Assembly (NCBI RefSeq): GCF_003952385.1
Contig: NZ_CP034444.1
Location: 3,348,001-3,412,000, forward strand
Source of the DNA: Mesorhizobium sp. M1D.F.Ca.ET.043.01.1.1
GTDB lineage: Bacteria > Pseudomonadota > Alphaproteobacteria > Rhizobiales > Rhizobiaceae
Length of the DNA: 64,000 nt
Reading direction: 5' to 3'
Under the pieces are notes generated by a model. It was not told where the DNA came from. It ran no database searches and saw only the letters and a list, made by a program, of their open reading frames with translations. The translations under genes were made by a program, and so were the position numbers. Within the stretch, counting starts at the first letter, position 1. Each line of letters begins with the position of its first letter. Of the stretch, positions 34,882-42,985 are shown in pieces.

Positions 34882-35586
34882 ATGAGCAAGCAGCCGAACA
34901 CCAGAAGGCCGCAACGCGAAGCCTCTCCGGCCGATCAGACACGCGCGGCACTTGTCCACGCCGCGCTCAAGCTCTTCGGCCGGCAGGGCTTCGACGGCAC
35001 CTCGACGCGCGAGATCGCGGCCGAGGCCAAGGCCAATATCGGCTCCATCGCCTATCATTTCGGCGGCAAGGAAGGCCTGCGCGCCGCCGCCGCCGATTTC
35101 ATCGTCGAGACCATCCAGGGGATCGCCGGCCAGGCGCTCGGCGCACCCCAGGCGGCCGCTCCCGCAAACCGGGAAGCCGCGCGGGCACAGCTCTTTGCCG
35201 CGCTGGAGCGGATGGTCGGCTTTGTCGTCGCAAGCCCACAGGCCGGCGAGATCGTACAATTCGTACTCCGCGAGCTGTCGCACCCGACGGCGGCGCTCGA
35301 CCGCATCTATGCCGGCGTGTTCGAACCGACGCATCGACGGCTCTGCCAGGTCTGGGAGCAGGCCACCGGCGAGCCGGCCGAGAGCGAGGCCACCAGGCTC
35401 ACCGTGTTCACCATAATCGGCCAGGTCATCTATTTCCGCATCGGACGCGAGGCGGTGCTGCGCCGGATGGGCTGGCGCGAGATCGGCGACAAGGAGGCCG
35501 CCAAGGTCGTGGCGGTCGCGACCGACAACCTCAGGGCAATGCTGGCGGCGCGCGATCCGGCTGCCGGCAGGAAGGGCAAGTCATGA
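34882..35586 (+). CDS. TetR family regulator, CecR-like
   Basis: 234 residues. N-terminal HTH FDGTSTREIAAEAKANIGSI and then AYHFGGKEGLRAAAADF, followed by the DUF1956/CecR-type ligand region. Operon order TetR-HlyD-ABC ATPase-ABC permease matches the E. coli cecR-ybhGFSR cluster, in which CecR represses drug export genes. A perfect 20-base palindrome lies just upstream. Its stop overlaps the next start by four bases (ATGA). The frame that opens earlier has no family similarity. Confidence 0.9.
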   Translation: MSKQPNTRRPQREASPADQTRAALVHAALKLFGRQGFDGTSTREIAAEAKANIGSIAYHFGGKEGLRAAAADFIVETIQGIAGQALGAPQAAAPANREAARAQLFAALERMVGFVVASPQAGEIVQFVLRELSHPTAALDRIYAGVFEPTHRRLCQVWEQATGEPAESEATRLTVFTIIGQVIYFRIGREAVLRRMGWREIGDKEAAKVVAVATDNLRAMLAARDPAAGRKGKS

Positions 35587-36548
35587 GCTTTTTCTGTTCG
35601 CTGCCGCTCGCGGCCCAGTTGTTCAGCGCCTGCGCGCCGTCCGCGCCGCTCGCCGTCGGCTATGTCGAGGGCGAATATGTGCTGCTCGCGCCGATCGAGG
35701 TCGCGCAGGTGACGACGGTCGGCGTCAAGCGCGGAGATCGGGTGACGCCAGGCATGCCGGTGGCGACACTGGAAGACGCCGACGCCGAGATTGCCGTGGT
35801 GCAGGCTCAAGCCGCGCTCGCCCAGGCGCAGGCGCAGCTTGCAGACCTGCAGGTGGGCAAGCGGCCGGACGAGATCGCCGTGCTGAAGGCGCAAGTGGAC
35901 ATGGCGAAGGCGCAGGCCGCGGACGCCAAGCGCAAATACGATCGCGCCAGCGACCTCTACAGGCGCGGCACCGGCACGCAGGCCGACTACGACACGGCTT
36001 CGGCTTCGCTGGAGACGGCCAACGCGCAGGTCGGCCAGGCCGAGGCCAACCTCGCCGTCGGCGGCCTGCCGGCGCGGCCGGAGACGATCAAGGCCGCGGA
36101 GAACCAGGTCCAGCAGGCGCAATCGGAGCTGGGGCAGGCGCGGTGGCGGCTGTCCAAGCGCGTTCTAGCGGCGCCTTCGGCCGGCCGCATCGACGACGTG
36201 ATACGCAATCCCGGCGACACGGCCGGACCGACCGCGCCGGTGATCTCGATGCTGCCCGACGGCGCGGTGAAGCTCAGCGTCTATGTGCCAGAGACCGCTT
36301 TCTCCTCGGTGAAGGTCGGCACGCTGCTCAGCGTGCATTGCGACGGCTGCGGGCCGGATCTCAAGGCGCGCATCAGCTACGTTTCGCCCGATCCGGAGTT
36401 CACCCCGCCGGTGATCTACTCGCTTCAGAACCGGCAGAAGCTGGTCTATCTCGTCGAGGCACGGCCGGAAGGCGATACCGGTCAGCTGCAGCCCGGCCAG
36501 ATCGTCGACGCCGATCTCGCGGACATCGGGGCGGACCTCGGAAAATGA
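35583..36548 (+). CDS. HlyD family periplasmic adaptor, YbhG-like
   Basis: 321 residues. N-terminal hydrophobic anchor (MSFFCSLPLAAQLFSACAP), then lipoyl half VAQVTTVGVKRGDRVTPGMP, a long Ala/Gln-rich coiled coil at about 75-190 and the second lipoyl half APSAGRIDDVIRNPGDTAGP. Links an inner-membrane ABC pump to an outer-membrane channel. The Cys near residue 17 could be a lipoprotein lipidation site. It overlaps both its neighbours by four bases, so the operon is tightly coupled. Confidence 0.9.
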   Translation: MSFFCSLPLAAQLFSACAPSAPLAVGYVEGEYVLLAPIEVAQVTTVGVKRGDRVTPGMPVATLEDADAEIAVVQAQAALAQAQAQLADLQVGKRPDEIAVLKAQVDMAKAQAADAKRKYDRASDLYRRGTGTQADYDTASASLETANAQVGQAEANLAVGGLPARPETIKAAENQVQQAQSELGQARWRLSKRVLAAPSAGRIDDVIRNPGDTAGPTAPVISMLPDGAVKLSVYVPETAFSSVKVGTLLSVHCDGCGPDLKARISYVSPDPEFTPPVIYSLQNRQKLVYLVEARPEGDTGQLQPGQIVDADLADIGADLGK

Positions 36549-37465
36549 GCGTCATCGACGTCCGCGGGCTGGTCAAGCGCTTCGGCGGCAGGACGGTCGT
36601 CGACCATGTGACGATGACTGTGGCCGAGGGCGAGATCGTCGGTTTCCTCGGGCCGAACGGCTCGGGCAAGACGACGACCATCCGCATCATGTGCGGGCTT
36701 CTGACACCGGACGAGGGCGAGGGCACGGTGCTCGGTTTCGACATCCGCTCCGACTCGCTCAGCATCAAGCGCGAAGTCGGCTACATGACGCAGAAATTCT
36801 CGTTCTACGAGGATCTGACGATCGGCGAGAATCTCGAATTCGTGGCCCGGCTCTACCAGCTGAAGCCGGTCGAGGACTATGTCTCGCGGACGCTGCAGGA
36901 CCTCGGCCTGGCGACGCGCCGCAACCAGCTCGCCGGCACGCTTTCCGGCGGCTGGAAGCAGCGGCTGGCACTCGCTGCCTGCATCATGCACGAGCCGAAG
37001 CTGCTTCTGCTCGACGAGCCGACGGCGGGCGTCGACCCGAAGGCGCGGCGCGAGTTCTGGGACGAGATCCACAGGCTGGCGAGCGGCGGGCTGACGGTGC
37101 TCGTCTCCACCCACTACATGGACGAGGCCGAGCGCTGCCACCGCATCAGCTACATCTCCTACGGCAAGCTGCTGGCCACCGGCACGGTGGACGAGGTGGT
37201 GAGGAATGCCGGGCTGACCACCTTCGTGCTGCAGGGACCGAAGCTCGACCAGGTGGCCGAGGCGCTGCAGGGCCGTCCCGGCGTCGATCAGGTGGCGCCG
37301 TTCGGCGCCACGCTCCATGTCGTCGGCTCCGACAAGGCGGCGCTGGAAAAGGCGCTTGCCGATGTCGAGAAGGAGCACAAGGGGGTGACGGTGACGCCCG
37401 GCGAAACCAGCCTGGAAGACGTGTTCATCCAGTTCATGGCCGGCTCGAAGGACAACATGACATGA
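36545..37465 (+). CDS. ABC transporter ATP-binding protein, YbhF-type
   Basis: 306 residues with one nucleotide-binding domain (E. coli YbhF has two). Walker A GPNGSGKTT (near 38), signature LSGGWKQRLALAA, Walker [16 protein letters not shown] and switch His in STHYMDEAE. Followed by a C-terminal regulatory domain. Overlaps the adaptor gene and the permease gene by four bases each. Energises the exporter; substrate is likely a drug or hydrophobic compound. Confidence 0.93.
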   Translation: MSVIDVRGLVKRFGGRTVVDHVTMTVAEGEIVGFLGPNGSGKTTTIRIMCGLLTPDEGEGTVLGFDIRSDSLSIKREVGYMTQKFSFYEDLTIGENLEFVARLYQLKPVEDYVSRTLQDLGLATRRNQLAGTLSGGWKQRLALAACIMHEPKLLLLDEPTAGVDPKARREFWDEIHRLASGGLTVLVSTHYMDEAERCHRISYISYGKLLATGTVDEVVRNAGLTTFVLQGPKLDQVAEALQGRPGVDQVAPFGATLHVVGSDKAALEKALADVEKEHKGVTVTPGETSLEDVFIQFMAGSKDNMT

Positions 37466-38610
37466 AGGATGGCTTGAGAGCGGTCTTTTCCTTCGCGAGA
37501 CTCGGCGCGCTGTTGATCAAGGAGTTCATCCAGATGCGGCGCGACCGCATCACCTTCGCCATGATGCTGGGCGTGCCTCTGCTGCAGCTGGTGCTGTTCG
37601 GCTTTGCCATCAACAACGATCCCAAGAGCCTGCCGACGGCGCTGGTGGCGATGAGCAACGACCAGTATACGCGGGCCATGGTCTCCGCGCTGCAGATGAC
37701 CGGCTACTACCGCTTCGACCATGTGTCCGAAAGCGCGGCCGAAGCCGAAATGCTGATGGCCAAGGGCGCCGTCTTGTTCGTCGTCACCATCCCGGCCGAC
37801 TTTGCCCGGCGCGTCGAGCGCGGCGACAGCCCGCAGATCCTCATCGAAGCCGACGCGACGGATCCGTCGGCGGCAAGCGGCGCCATTTCGACACTGAGCA
37901 AGGTGGCGAGCCAGGCGCTGCTGCGCGCCCAGGGCATGCAGGCGACCGCCGCCGAAACCGCCAAGCAGCAGCTGCAGGTGGTGGTTCACCAGCGCTACAA
38001 TCCCGAAGGCATCTCGCAATACAACATCGTGCCCGGCCTGCTCGGCGTCATCCTGCAGATGACCATGGTGATGATGACGGCGATGGCGCTGACCCGCGAG
38101 ACCGAGCGCGGGACGATGGAGAACCTGCTTGCCATGCCGTCAAGTCCGACCGAGATCATGCTGGGCAAGGTGCTGCCCTTCCTTGTCGTCGGCGCCGTGC
38201 AGGTGACGGTGGTGCTGGCGGCGGCGAAGCTCTTGTTCGGCGTCCCCTTCGTCGGCAGTCTGACGCTGCTGCTTTCATCGGTGCTCGTCTTCGTGCTTTC
38301 GCTGGTGCTGCTCGGCTACACGATCTCGACCCTGGCCCGCTCGCAGATGCAGGCTATGCAGCTCACCTTCTTCTTCTTCCTGCCGTCGCTGCTGCTTTCC
38401 GGCTTCATGTTCCCTTATCGGGGCATGCCGGGCTGGGCGCAGATCCTGGGCGAGATCTTCCCGCTGACGCATTTCCTGCGCATCACGCGCGCCGTCATGC
38501 TGAAGGGCGCCGACTTCAGCGCGGTCGCCGCCGAGATCGGCTGGCTGGCGGTGTTCGTGGTGGCCTTCGCCGGCGCTGCCCTGCTGCGCTTCCGGCGGAC
38601 GCTGGACTGA
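37462..38610 (+). CDS. ABC-2 permease, YbhS/YbhR-type
   Basis: 382 residues. One N-terminal membrane helix, a large periplasmic domain (about 55-175), then five helices (VPGLLGVILQMTMVMMTAMA onward to GWLAVFVVAFAGAALLRF). The sequence ETERGTMENLLAMPSSPTEI is the conserved ABC-2 coupling loop. E. coli has two permeases here (YbhS, YbhR); only one occurs in this operon, so it probably works as a homodimer. Final gene of the cecR-like operon. Confidence 0.92.
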   Translation: MKDGLRAVFSFARLGALLIKEFIQMRRDRITFAMMLGVPLLQLVLFGFAINNDPKSLPTALVAMSNDQYTRAMVSALQMTGYYRFDHVSESAAEAEMLMAKGAVLFVVTIPADFARRVERGDSPQILIEADATDPSAASGAISTLSKVASQALLRAQGMQATAAETAKQQLQVVVHQRYNPEGISQYNIVPGLLGVILQMTMVMMTAMALTRETERGTMENLLAMPSSPTEIMLGKVLPFLVVGAVQVTVVLAAAKLLFGVPFVGSLTLLLSSVLVFVLSLVLLGYTISTLARSQMQAMQLTFFFFLPSLLLSGFMFPYRGMPGWAQILGEIFPLTHFLRITRAVMLKGADFSAVAAEIGWLAVFVVAFAGAALLRFRRTLD

Positions 38611-38680
38611 GCCGAGCGGCTGACACCCGGACGAGCGCGTCATATAGAATGGATGTGACCAGGCCAATTCAGGTTGACCA

Positions 38681-39207
38681 ATGCGACTGCGGGGCAAACT
38701 CCATATCCTACCCTTAATGTTGGGCGAAAAAGACACGCCCCTGCGTGTCGGGGCCGATCTCGGTCCGATCCAAAAGCACCTTGGCTTCCCAAATGGCTTT
38801 ATGTCTATCAGGATCAGCCGTGCGGTTTCCTGCTTGGGTATGGGGATCTGGAAATCGACATTTTGACCCGCCGCAATCGAGCGCTCGCCAATCGCATCAG
38901 CATCAAGCTATGGCATTTGCCAGATGAGGCTAAGCCGTTGCCTTTGAAATGGAGCGGAAATAGCCAGATCGATCTCGGCGGCTTCAGCCCAGCCATGACG
39001 CTCTCCTCCGTCAAGGCGCTGCTTGCCGATCTTGGCCTTCAGTGCGAAGAGTACAAAGTTGACAGCGTCTTTGAAACGGTGCGCCGTCTTGTGCTTCCCG
39101 ATGCGGAACTGCATTTCTTCAAGGGACCGGAAGAGCCTATCCTGATGGAAATCCACTTCTTGCCCCGAGAGGAAATCCGGCGAACCAAGGGTGACTGGTC
39201 TTTCTGA
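38681..39207 (+). pseudogene. Hypothetical small protein, apparently frameshifted
   Basis: Two overlapping frames appear to be parts of one gene. Frame from ATG 38681 gives MRLRGKLHILPLMLGEKDTP, then LRVGADLGPIQKHLGFPN and soon degrades; a second frame gives LYVYQDQPCGFLLGYGDLEI onward to KGDWSF at 39207. Joined near 38790 (CCCAAATGGC) they make a coherent protein of about 175 residues. The N-terminal stretch of the second frame (38674 on) is Arg/Pro-rich and looks non-coding. I do not recognise the family; lower GC and a style like immunity proteins are only hints. A sequencing error is possible. Confidence 0.5.
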
Positions 39208-39259
39208 GCGCCCCGCATTCGGACAAAGGCCGGCCACTCTGGGTCGGGCGCAACACTCG

Positions 39260-40237
39260 CTACGCCGCCGCCATGATCTCCGCATAAGTGCTGAAATCGA
39301 CGTTGCCGCCGGAAAGCACAACCGCCACGCATTTGCCGGCAAGGTCGATCTCGCCGGATGCGAGCGCCGCCAGCGCGACGCAGCCGCCGGGCTCGACCAC
39401 CAGCTTCAGATACGCCATGGCGTCGCGCATCGCCTGCGCGGCGGCCTTGTCGGAGACGGCGATGGCGCCGGCGAGATTTTTGCGGTTGATCTCGAAAGTG
39501 ATGGCGCCCGGTTCGGCGGTGAGCAGCGCATCGCAGATCGAAGTGTGGCCAGGCTCGTTCGAGACCCTTTCGCCCTTGGCGAGCGAGCGGCGCGTGTCGT
39601 CGAAATGCTCCGGCTCGACCGCCCAAACGGCGGTCTGCGGCGAGGCGTACTTGACCGCGACGGAAATGCCGCTCGACAGCCCGCCGCCGCCGCAAGGCAC
39701 GACTACAGCGTCGAGGCTGACGTCGAGCGCCTTCGCCTGCCGCATCAGCTCCAGCCCGATCGTGCCCTGGCCGGCGATGATGGCCGGGTCGTCGAAGGGC
39801 GGCACCAGCACCATGCCCTTCTCGATATAGGGGCGCACGACAGCCATGCGATCGTCCTTGTAACGGTCGAACGGCACCACCTCGGCGCCCATCTTGCGGA
39901 CATTGCCCACCTTGAGCGCCGGCGCGTCGACGGGCATGGCGATCACCGCCCTGACGCCGAACATGGCGGCCGAAGCGGCGACGCCCTGCGCGTGGTTGCC
40001 GGAGGAAAAGGCGACGACGCCGCGGCTGCGCTCCTCTTCGGTGAGCGACGACAGTTTGTTGTAGGCGCCGCGGATCTTGAAGGAGCCGGTGCGCTGCAGC
40101 GTCTCCGGCTTGAACAGGATGCGGCCGCCATGGCGCTTGTTGAGCTCAGGCGATTCGATGAGCGGAGTCTCGACGACAAGGCCGGAAAGCCGCGCCGCGG
40201 CGGCGTGGATGTCGAAGATGCCCGGGATGGTGGTCAT
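39260..40237 (-). CDS. Threonine/serine dehydratase-like PLP enzyme
   Basis: 325 residues, fold-type II PLP enzyme. The PLP-binding Lys is in TGSFKIRGAYN (near 53), SSGNHAQGVA binds substrate carboxylate and CGGGGLSSG holds the PLP phosphate. No C-terminal ACT domain, as in catabolic threonine dehydratases, serine racemase and threo-3-hydroxyaspartate ammonia-lyase. The substrate cannot be fixed from sequence. The start at 40237 (MTTIPGIFDIHAAAARL) fits; the frame continues upstream into the gene at 40426-40749 in another register, which is not coding. Confidence 0.9.
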   Translation of the reverse strand: MTTIPGIFDIHAAAARLSGLVVETPLIESPELNKRHGGRILFKPETLQRTGSFKIRGAYNKLSSLTEEERSRGVVAFSSGNHAQGVAASAAMFGVRAVIAMPVDAPALKVGNVRKMGAEVVPFDRYKDDRMAVVRPYIEKGMVLVPPFDDPAIIAGQGTIGLELMRQAKALDVSLDAVVVPCGGGGLSSGISVAVKYASPQTAVWAVEPEHFDDTRRSLAKGERVSNEPGHTSICDALLTAEPGAITFEINRKNLAGAIAVSDKAAAQAMRDAMAYLKLVVEPGGCVALAALASGEIDLAGKCVAVVLSGGNVDFSTYAEIMAAA

Positions 40238-40425
40238 GGCGTGGCCTCGCGAAGAACGGGACTGCCCATGGTGCACGGAAATTATCCCTGCGCGCCAACG
40301 AAAAAATGTGACGGGGACAATATTGGCGTATCGCAGGGGCCGCTGGCGCAGCCGACGATGGCGATTGGCGATGCCCCGACCCTCCGTTATGGCTTCGGCT
40401 TTTCGCCCACCACGCGGACCGCTCC

Positions 40426-40749
40426 TCACCCCAGCAGCGTCGGCGTCCTTTTCTTGCCGCCGAGCTTGCGCCAGCCGTTGAAGCGGTGGCTGGCGGCGGC
40501 AAACGAGATCTTCATCTGCTGGGCGACCGTGTAGCGCGACTTGCCCTCGTCGAACATGCGGTAGCAGCATTCGACGCCTTCCTCGGTCAGCTTGCCTTCC
40601 GGCGTCTTGTTGTGCGGATTGACGGGATCGAATTTTTCGGCCTGCTGCTCGACCAGGCCCTTCAGCCGCTGCAGGTCGGCCTCGATGCCGGCGATGAGAT
40701 CGAGAACGGGTTTCGGGTCGAATGCGTGCGGGGGCTTCTTGTCCGTCAT
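40426..40749 (-). CDS. Hypothetical protein with HTH-like C-terminus
   Basis: 107 residues. An N-terminal coiled region (LDLIAGIEADLQRLKGLVEQ) is followed by LTEEGVECCYRMFDEGKSRY and TVAQQMKISFAAASHRFNGW, a helix-turn-helix-like pattern, and a basic tail (RKLGGKKRTP). Probably DNA-binding, but the family is not one I can name. Start 40749 (MTDKKPPHAF) was chosen; the frame extends another 24 codons without similarity. It precedes the threonine dehydratase on the same strand. Confidence 0.75.
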   Translation of the reverse strand: MTDKKPPHAFDPKPVLDLIAGIEADLQRLKGLVEQQAEKFDPVNPHNKTPEGKLTEEGVECCYRMFDEGKSRYTVAQQMKISFAAASHRFNGWRKLGGKKRTPTLLG

Positions 40750-40904
40750 CCCTTGTTTCCTTGGATTTGGCTTGTTTCGCTGGAATTGGCTGGCCACCCC
40801 ATATAGGTGGACATTCGGCAATAATGAAGAGCGGGAACGCTGGACCGGCGAATTCCGCCGGCCACACGACGTCCGCGATTGACCCTCCGCCCGTGAGTGC
40901 CTAG

Positions 40905-40920
40905 TTTAGAACCATTCTAA
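40905..40920 (+). promoter_or_regulatory. ICE motif, Irr-binding site of mbfA
   Basis: TTTAGAACCATTCTAA agrees with the iron control element consensus TTTAGAANNNTTCTAA. It ends 17 bases before the mbfA start, a position that suits repression by Irr under iron limitation, as known for mbfA of Bradyrhizobium and Agrobacterium. Confidence 0.88.
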
Positions 40921-40937
40921 TCTAGGGTGATTTCCTC

Positions 40938-41921
40938 ATGCTTTCCCGTGTTTTCGGCTTCGGCCGCCGCTCCTTCGATTCGCTGTCGGAGCAGGAGATC
41001 CTGGCGTTGGCGATTTCTTCCGAAGAGGACGACGGGCGTATCTATCGCGCCTATGCCGACGGGCTGGCGCAGGACTTTCCGCAATCGGCCAAGGTGTTCG
41101 AGGCGATGGCGGAGGAGGAAGACGGCCATCGCGATTCCCTCATCGAGTTGCACCGCAAGCGCTTCGGCGAGCGCATCCCGCTGATCCGGCGCGAGCATGT
41201 GAGGGGCTATTACGAGCGCAAGCCCGACTGGCTGGTGCGGCCGCTCGGCATCGAGCATGTGCGCCGCCAGGCCGAGGACATGGAGCGACAGGCCTATCGC
41301 TTCTATGTCGAGGCGGCCAAGCGCACGACCGATGCCTCGACGCGGAAGCTGCTCGACGAGCTGGCCGCGGCCGAGCTCGGCCACGAGAATTCCGCGCATG
41401 AGCTCGAACAGGAACATGTCCCGGGCGAGGTCAAGGAGGAGGAAGCGAGCGCCGAGCAGCGCCAGTTCATCCTCACCTATGTGCAGCCGGGACTGGCCGG
41501 GCTGATGGATGGCTCGGTGTCGACGCTGGCGCCGATCTTCGCCGCCGCCTTCGCCACGCACGCCACGTTCCAGACATTCCTCGTCGGTCTCGCCGCCTCG
41601 ATCGGCGCCGGCATCTCGATGGGCTTCACCGAGGTGGCTTCCGACGACGGCAAGCTGTCGGGGCGCGGCTCGCCGGTGAAGCGCGGCTTGACGGTCGGCG
41701 TCATGACGACGCTGGGCGGGCTCGGCCACGCGCTGCCCTACCTCATCCCCTATTTCTGGACGGCAACCATCGTCGCCGCGATCGTGGTGTTCTTCGAGCT
41801 CTGGGCGATCGCCTTCATCCAGAACCGCTACATGCAGACGCCGTTCTGGCGCGCCGCCTTCCAGGTGGTGCTGGGCGGCGCGCTGGTGTTCGGGGCGGGT
41901 GTGCTGATCGGGAATGCTTAG
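40938..41921 (+). CDS. mbfA: Membrane-bound ferritin MbfA, iron exporter
   Basis: 327 residues. The first half is a ferritin-like/erythrin di-iron domain: SLSEQEILALAISSEEDDGR, EAMAEEEDGHRDSLIELH and the second EAxxH in ELAAAELGHENSAHELEQ. The second half is a VIT1-like membrane domain (VQPGLAGLMDGSVSTLAPIF, then GISMGFTEVASDDGKLSGRG). MbfA exports iron and protects from iron and peroxide stress. An ICE box lies immediately upstream, so Irr is the expected repressor. Single gene. Confidence 0.95.
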   Translation: MLSRVFGFGRRSFDSLSEQEILALAISSEEDDGRIYRAYADGLAQDFPQSAKVFEAMAEEEDGHRDSLIELHRKRFGERIPLIRREHVRGYYERKPDWLVRPLGIEHVRRQAEDMERQAYRFYVEAAKRTTDASTRKLLDELAAAELGHENSAHELEQEHVPGEVKEEEASAEQRQFILTYVQPGLAGLMDGSVSTLAPIFAAAFATHATFQTFLVGLAASIGAGISMGFTEVASDDGKLSGRGSPVKRGLTVGVMTTLGGLGHALPYLIPYFWTATIVAAIVVFFELWAIAFIQNRYMQTPFWRAAFQVVLGGALVFGAGVLIGNA

Positions 41922-41931
41922 GCGCCGACTT

Positions 41932-42080
41932 TCCCTTCTCCCCTTGTGGGAGAAGGTGTCGCCGAAGGCGACGGATGAGGGGTGCTCCAGGAAACGCCGG
42001 CGTCTCACTCCGCTGGAACACCCCTCATCCGTCTCGGCGCTAACGCGCCGATCCACCTTCTCCCACAAGGGGAGAAGGAG
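41932..42080. repeat. Palindromic repeat family A, complete copy
   Basis: Left inner stem TCGCC/GGCGA (loop GAA), right inner stem TCGGCGC/GCGCCGA. Halves joined by GGCGTCTCACTCCGCTGG. It lies between the convergent mbfA and monooxygenase genes. Confidence 0.85.
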
Positions 42081-42089
42081 AAACTGTGC

Positions 42090-42434
42090 TCACCCGTTCA
42101 CGGCCCGACTGTCCTGCGGCGCCTCGTCCCTTTCCGTCATCCCGTAGTCGCGCACGACATGGGCGATGCGCAGACGATAGCCGGCAAAGATTCCGCCGCG
42201 ACCCGCCTGCTGCGCCTGCCGGTGCTCCTCGGTGTTGCGCCAGGCCTTGACCGCTTCCTCGTCGCGCCAGAAGGACAGCGAGAGCACGCGCTTCGGATCG
42301 GTGAGGCTCTGGAAGCGCTCGACCGAGATGAAGCCGTCGATGCCCTCGAGCAGCGGCTTGAGCTCCGCGGCGATGCCGAGATAGGCATCGCGCTTTCCTT
42401 CCGCCGGCTCGACCTCGAAGATGACAGCGATCAT
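42090..42434 (-). CDS. Antibiotic biosynthesis monooxygenase (ABM) domain protein
   Basis: 114 residues, dimeric alpha/beta ferredoxin-like ABM fold: MIAVIFEVEPAEGKRDAYLG, then IDGFISVERFQSLTDPKRVL and SFWRDEEAVKAWRNTEEHRQ. Members are cofactor-free monooxygenases or haem-degrading enzymes. Here the catalytic set is not identifiable. Its ATG overlaps the stop of the NIPSNAP-type gene (ATGA), so they are one unit. Confidence 0.88.
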   Translation of the reverse strand: MIAVIFEVEPAEGKRDAYLGIAAELKPLLEGIDGFISVERFQSLTDPKRVLSLSFWRDEEAVKAWRNTEEHRQAQQAGRGGIFAGYRLRIAHVVRDYGMTERDEAPQDSRAVNG

Positions 42435-42799
42435 GCCTCTATCCCTTCCCTGACCGTTACGCTGGTATCGAAAACCTTCCGGGGGCCATGCGGCCCCGAC
42501 GCCAGCCTGAGGAATATCCGGTCTTCCTTGAGGATGAACTTCTCGCGCCGCGCGAACTCGTAGTTTGCCTTGCCGGCGGGGTCGGCGGCAAGGCGCGCGC
42601 GATAGGCCTCGTAGGCGGCGAGGCTTTCGATGTTGTAGGCGGCGTAGGCGATCGTGGCCGAACCCTCATGCGGCGCGAAATAGCCGATCAGCTCGGCGCC
42701 GCAGCGCGGGATCGCCTGCCCCCAGGCCCGCGCATACTGCTCGAAAGCCGGCTTGCCGAACGGATCGATCTCATAGCGGATGAAGCAGGTGATGGTCAT
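42431..42799 (-). CDS. NIPSNAP family protein
   Basis: 122 residues with NIPSNAP pattern: MTITCFIRYEIDPFGKPAFE, QYARAWGQAIPRCGAELIGY, then YNIESLAAYEAYRARLAADP. Same dimeric ferredoxin-like fold as ABM enzymes, role unknown. Start 42799 chosen as the frame continues upstream only with low-quality sequence. It leads the ABM gene and is divergent from the ArsR regulator, which is probably its controller. Confidence 0.85.
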   Translation of the reverse strand: MTITCFIRYEIDPFGKPAFEQYARAWGQAIPRCGAELIGYFAPHEGSATIAYAAYNIESLAAYEAYRARLAADPAGKANYEFARREKFILKEDRIFLRLASGPHGPRKVFDTSVTVREGIEA

Positions 42800-42852
42800 T
42801 TCGGTCTCCCCGTCGGTTAGCTTCCTGGGTCGGTTGGCTTTGCGGCGACGAC

Positions 42853-42872
42853 GGTTCGATCGCGGTCGAACC
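42853..42872. promoter_or_regulatory. Dyad between NIPSNAP and ArsR genes
   Basis: GGTTCGA and TCGAACC are perfect inverted arms with six bases between. The same TTCGAT core occurs in the second dyad at 42968, next to the ArsR start. Confidence 0.5.
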
Positions 42873-42967
42873 ATCGCTTCGCTCGGTGTGCTAGGCATTC
42901 TCCTGTCAGGAGCGTTCGCCGCGCTCCTTGAGCCGACCCGAGAATAGTGCTTCTCTCACCGGAATGC

Positions 42968-42983
42968 TTCGATAAGGATCGAA
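42968..42983. promoter_or_regulatory. Dyad directly before the ArsR start
   Basis: TTCGAT-AAGG-ATCGAA ends two bases before the ATG of the ArsR gene. Binding here would block initiation, which suggests autorepression. Confidence 0.55.
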
Positions 42984-42985
42984 CT

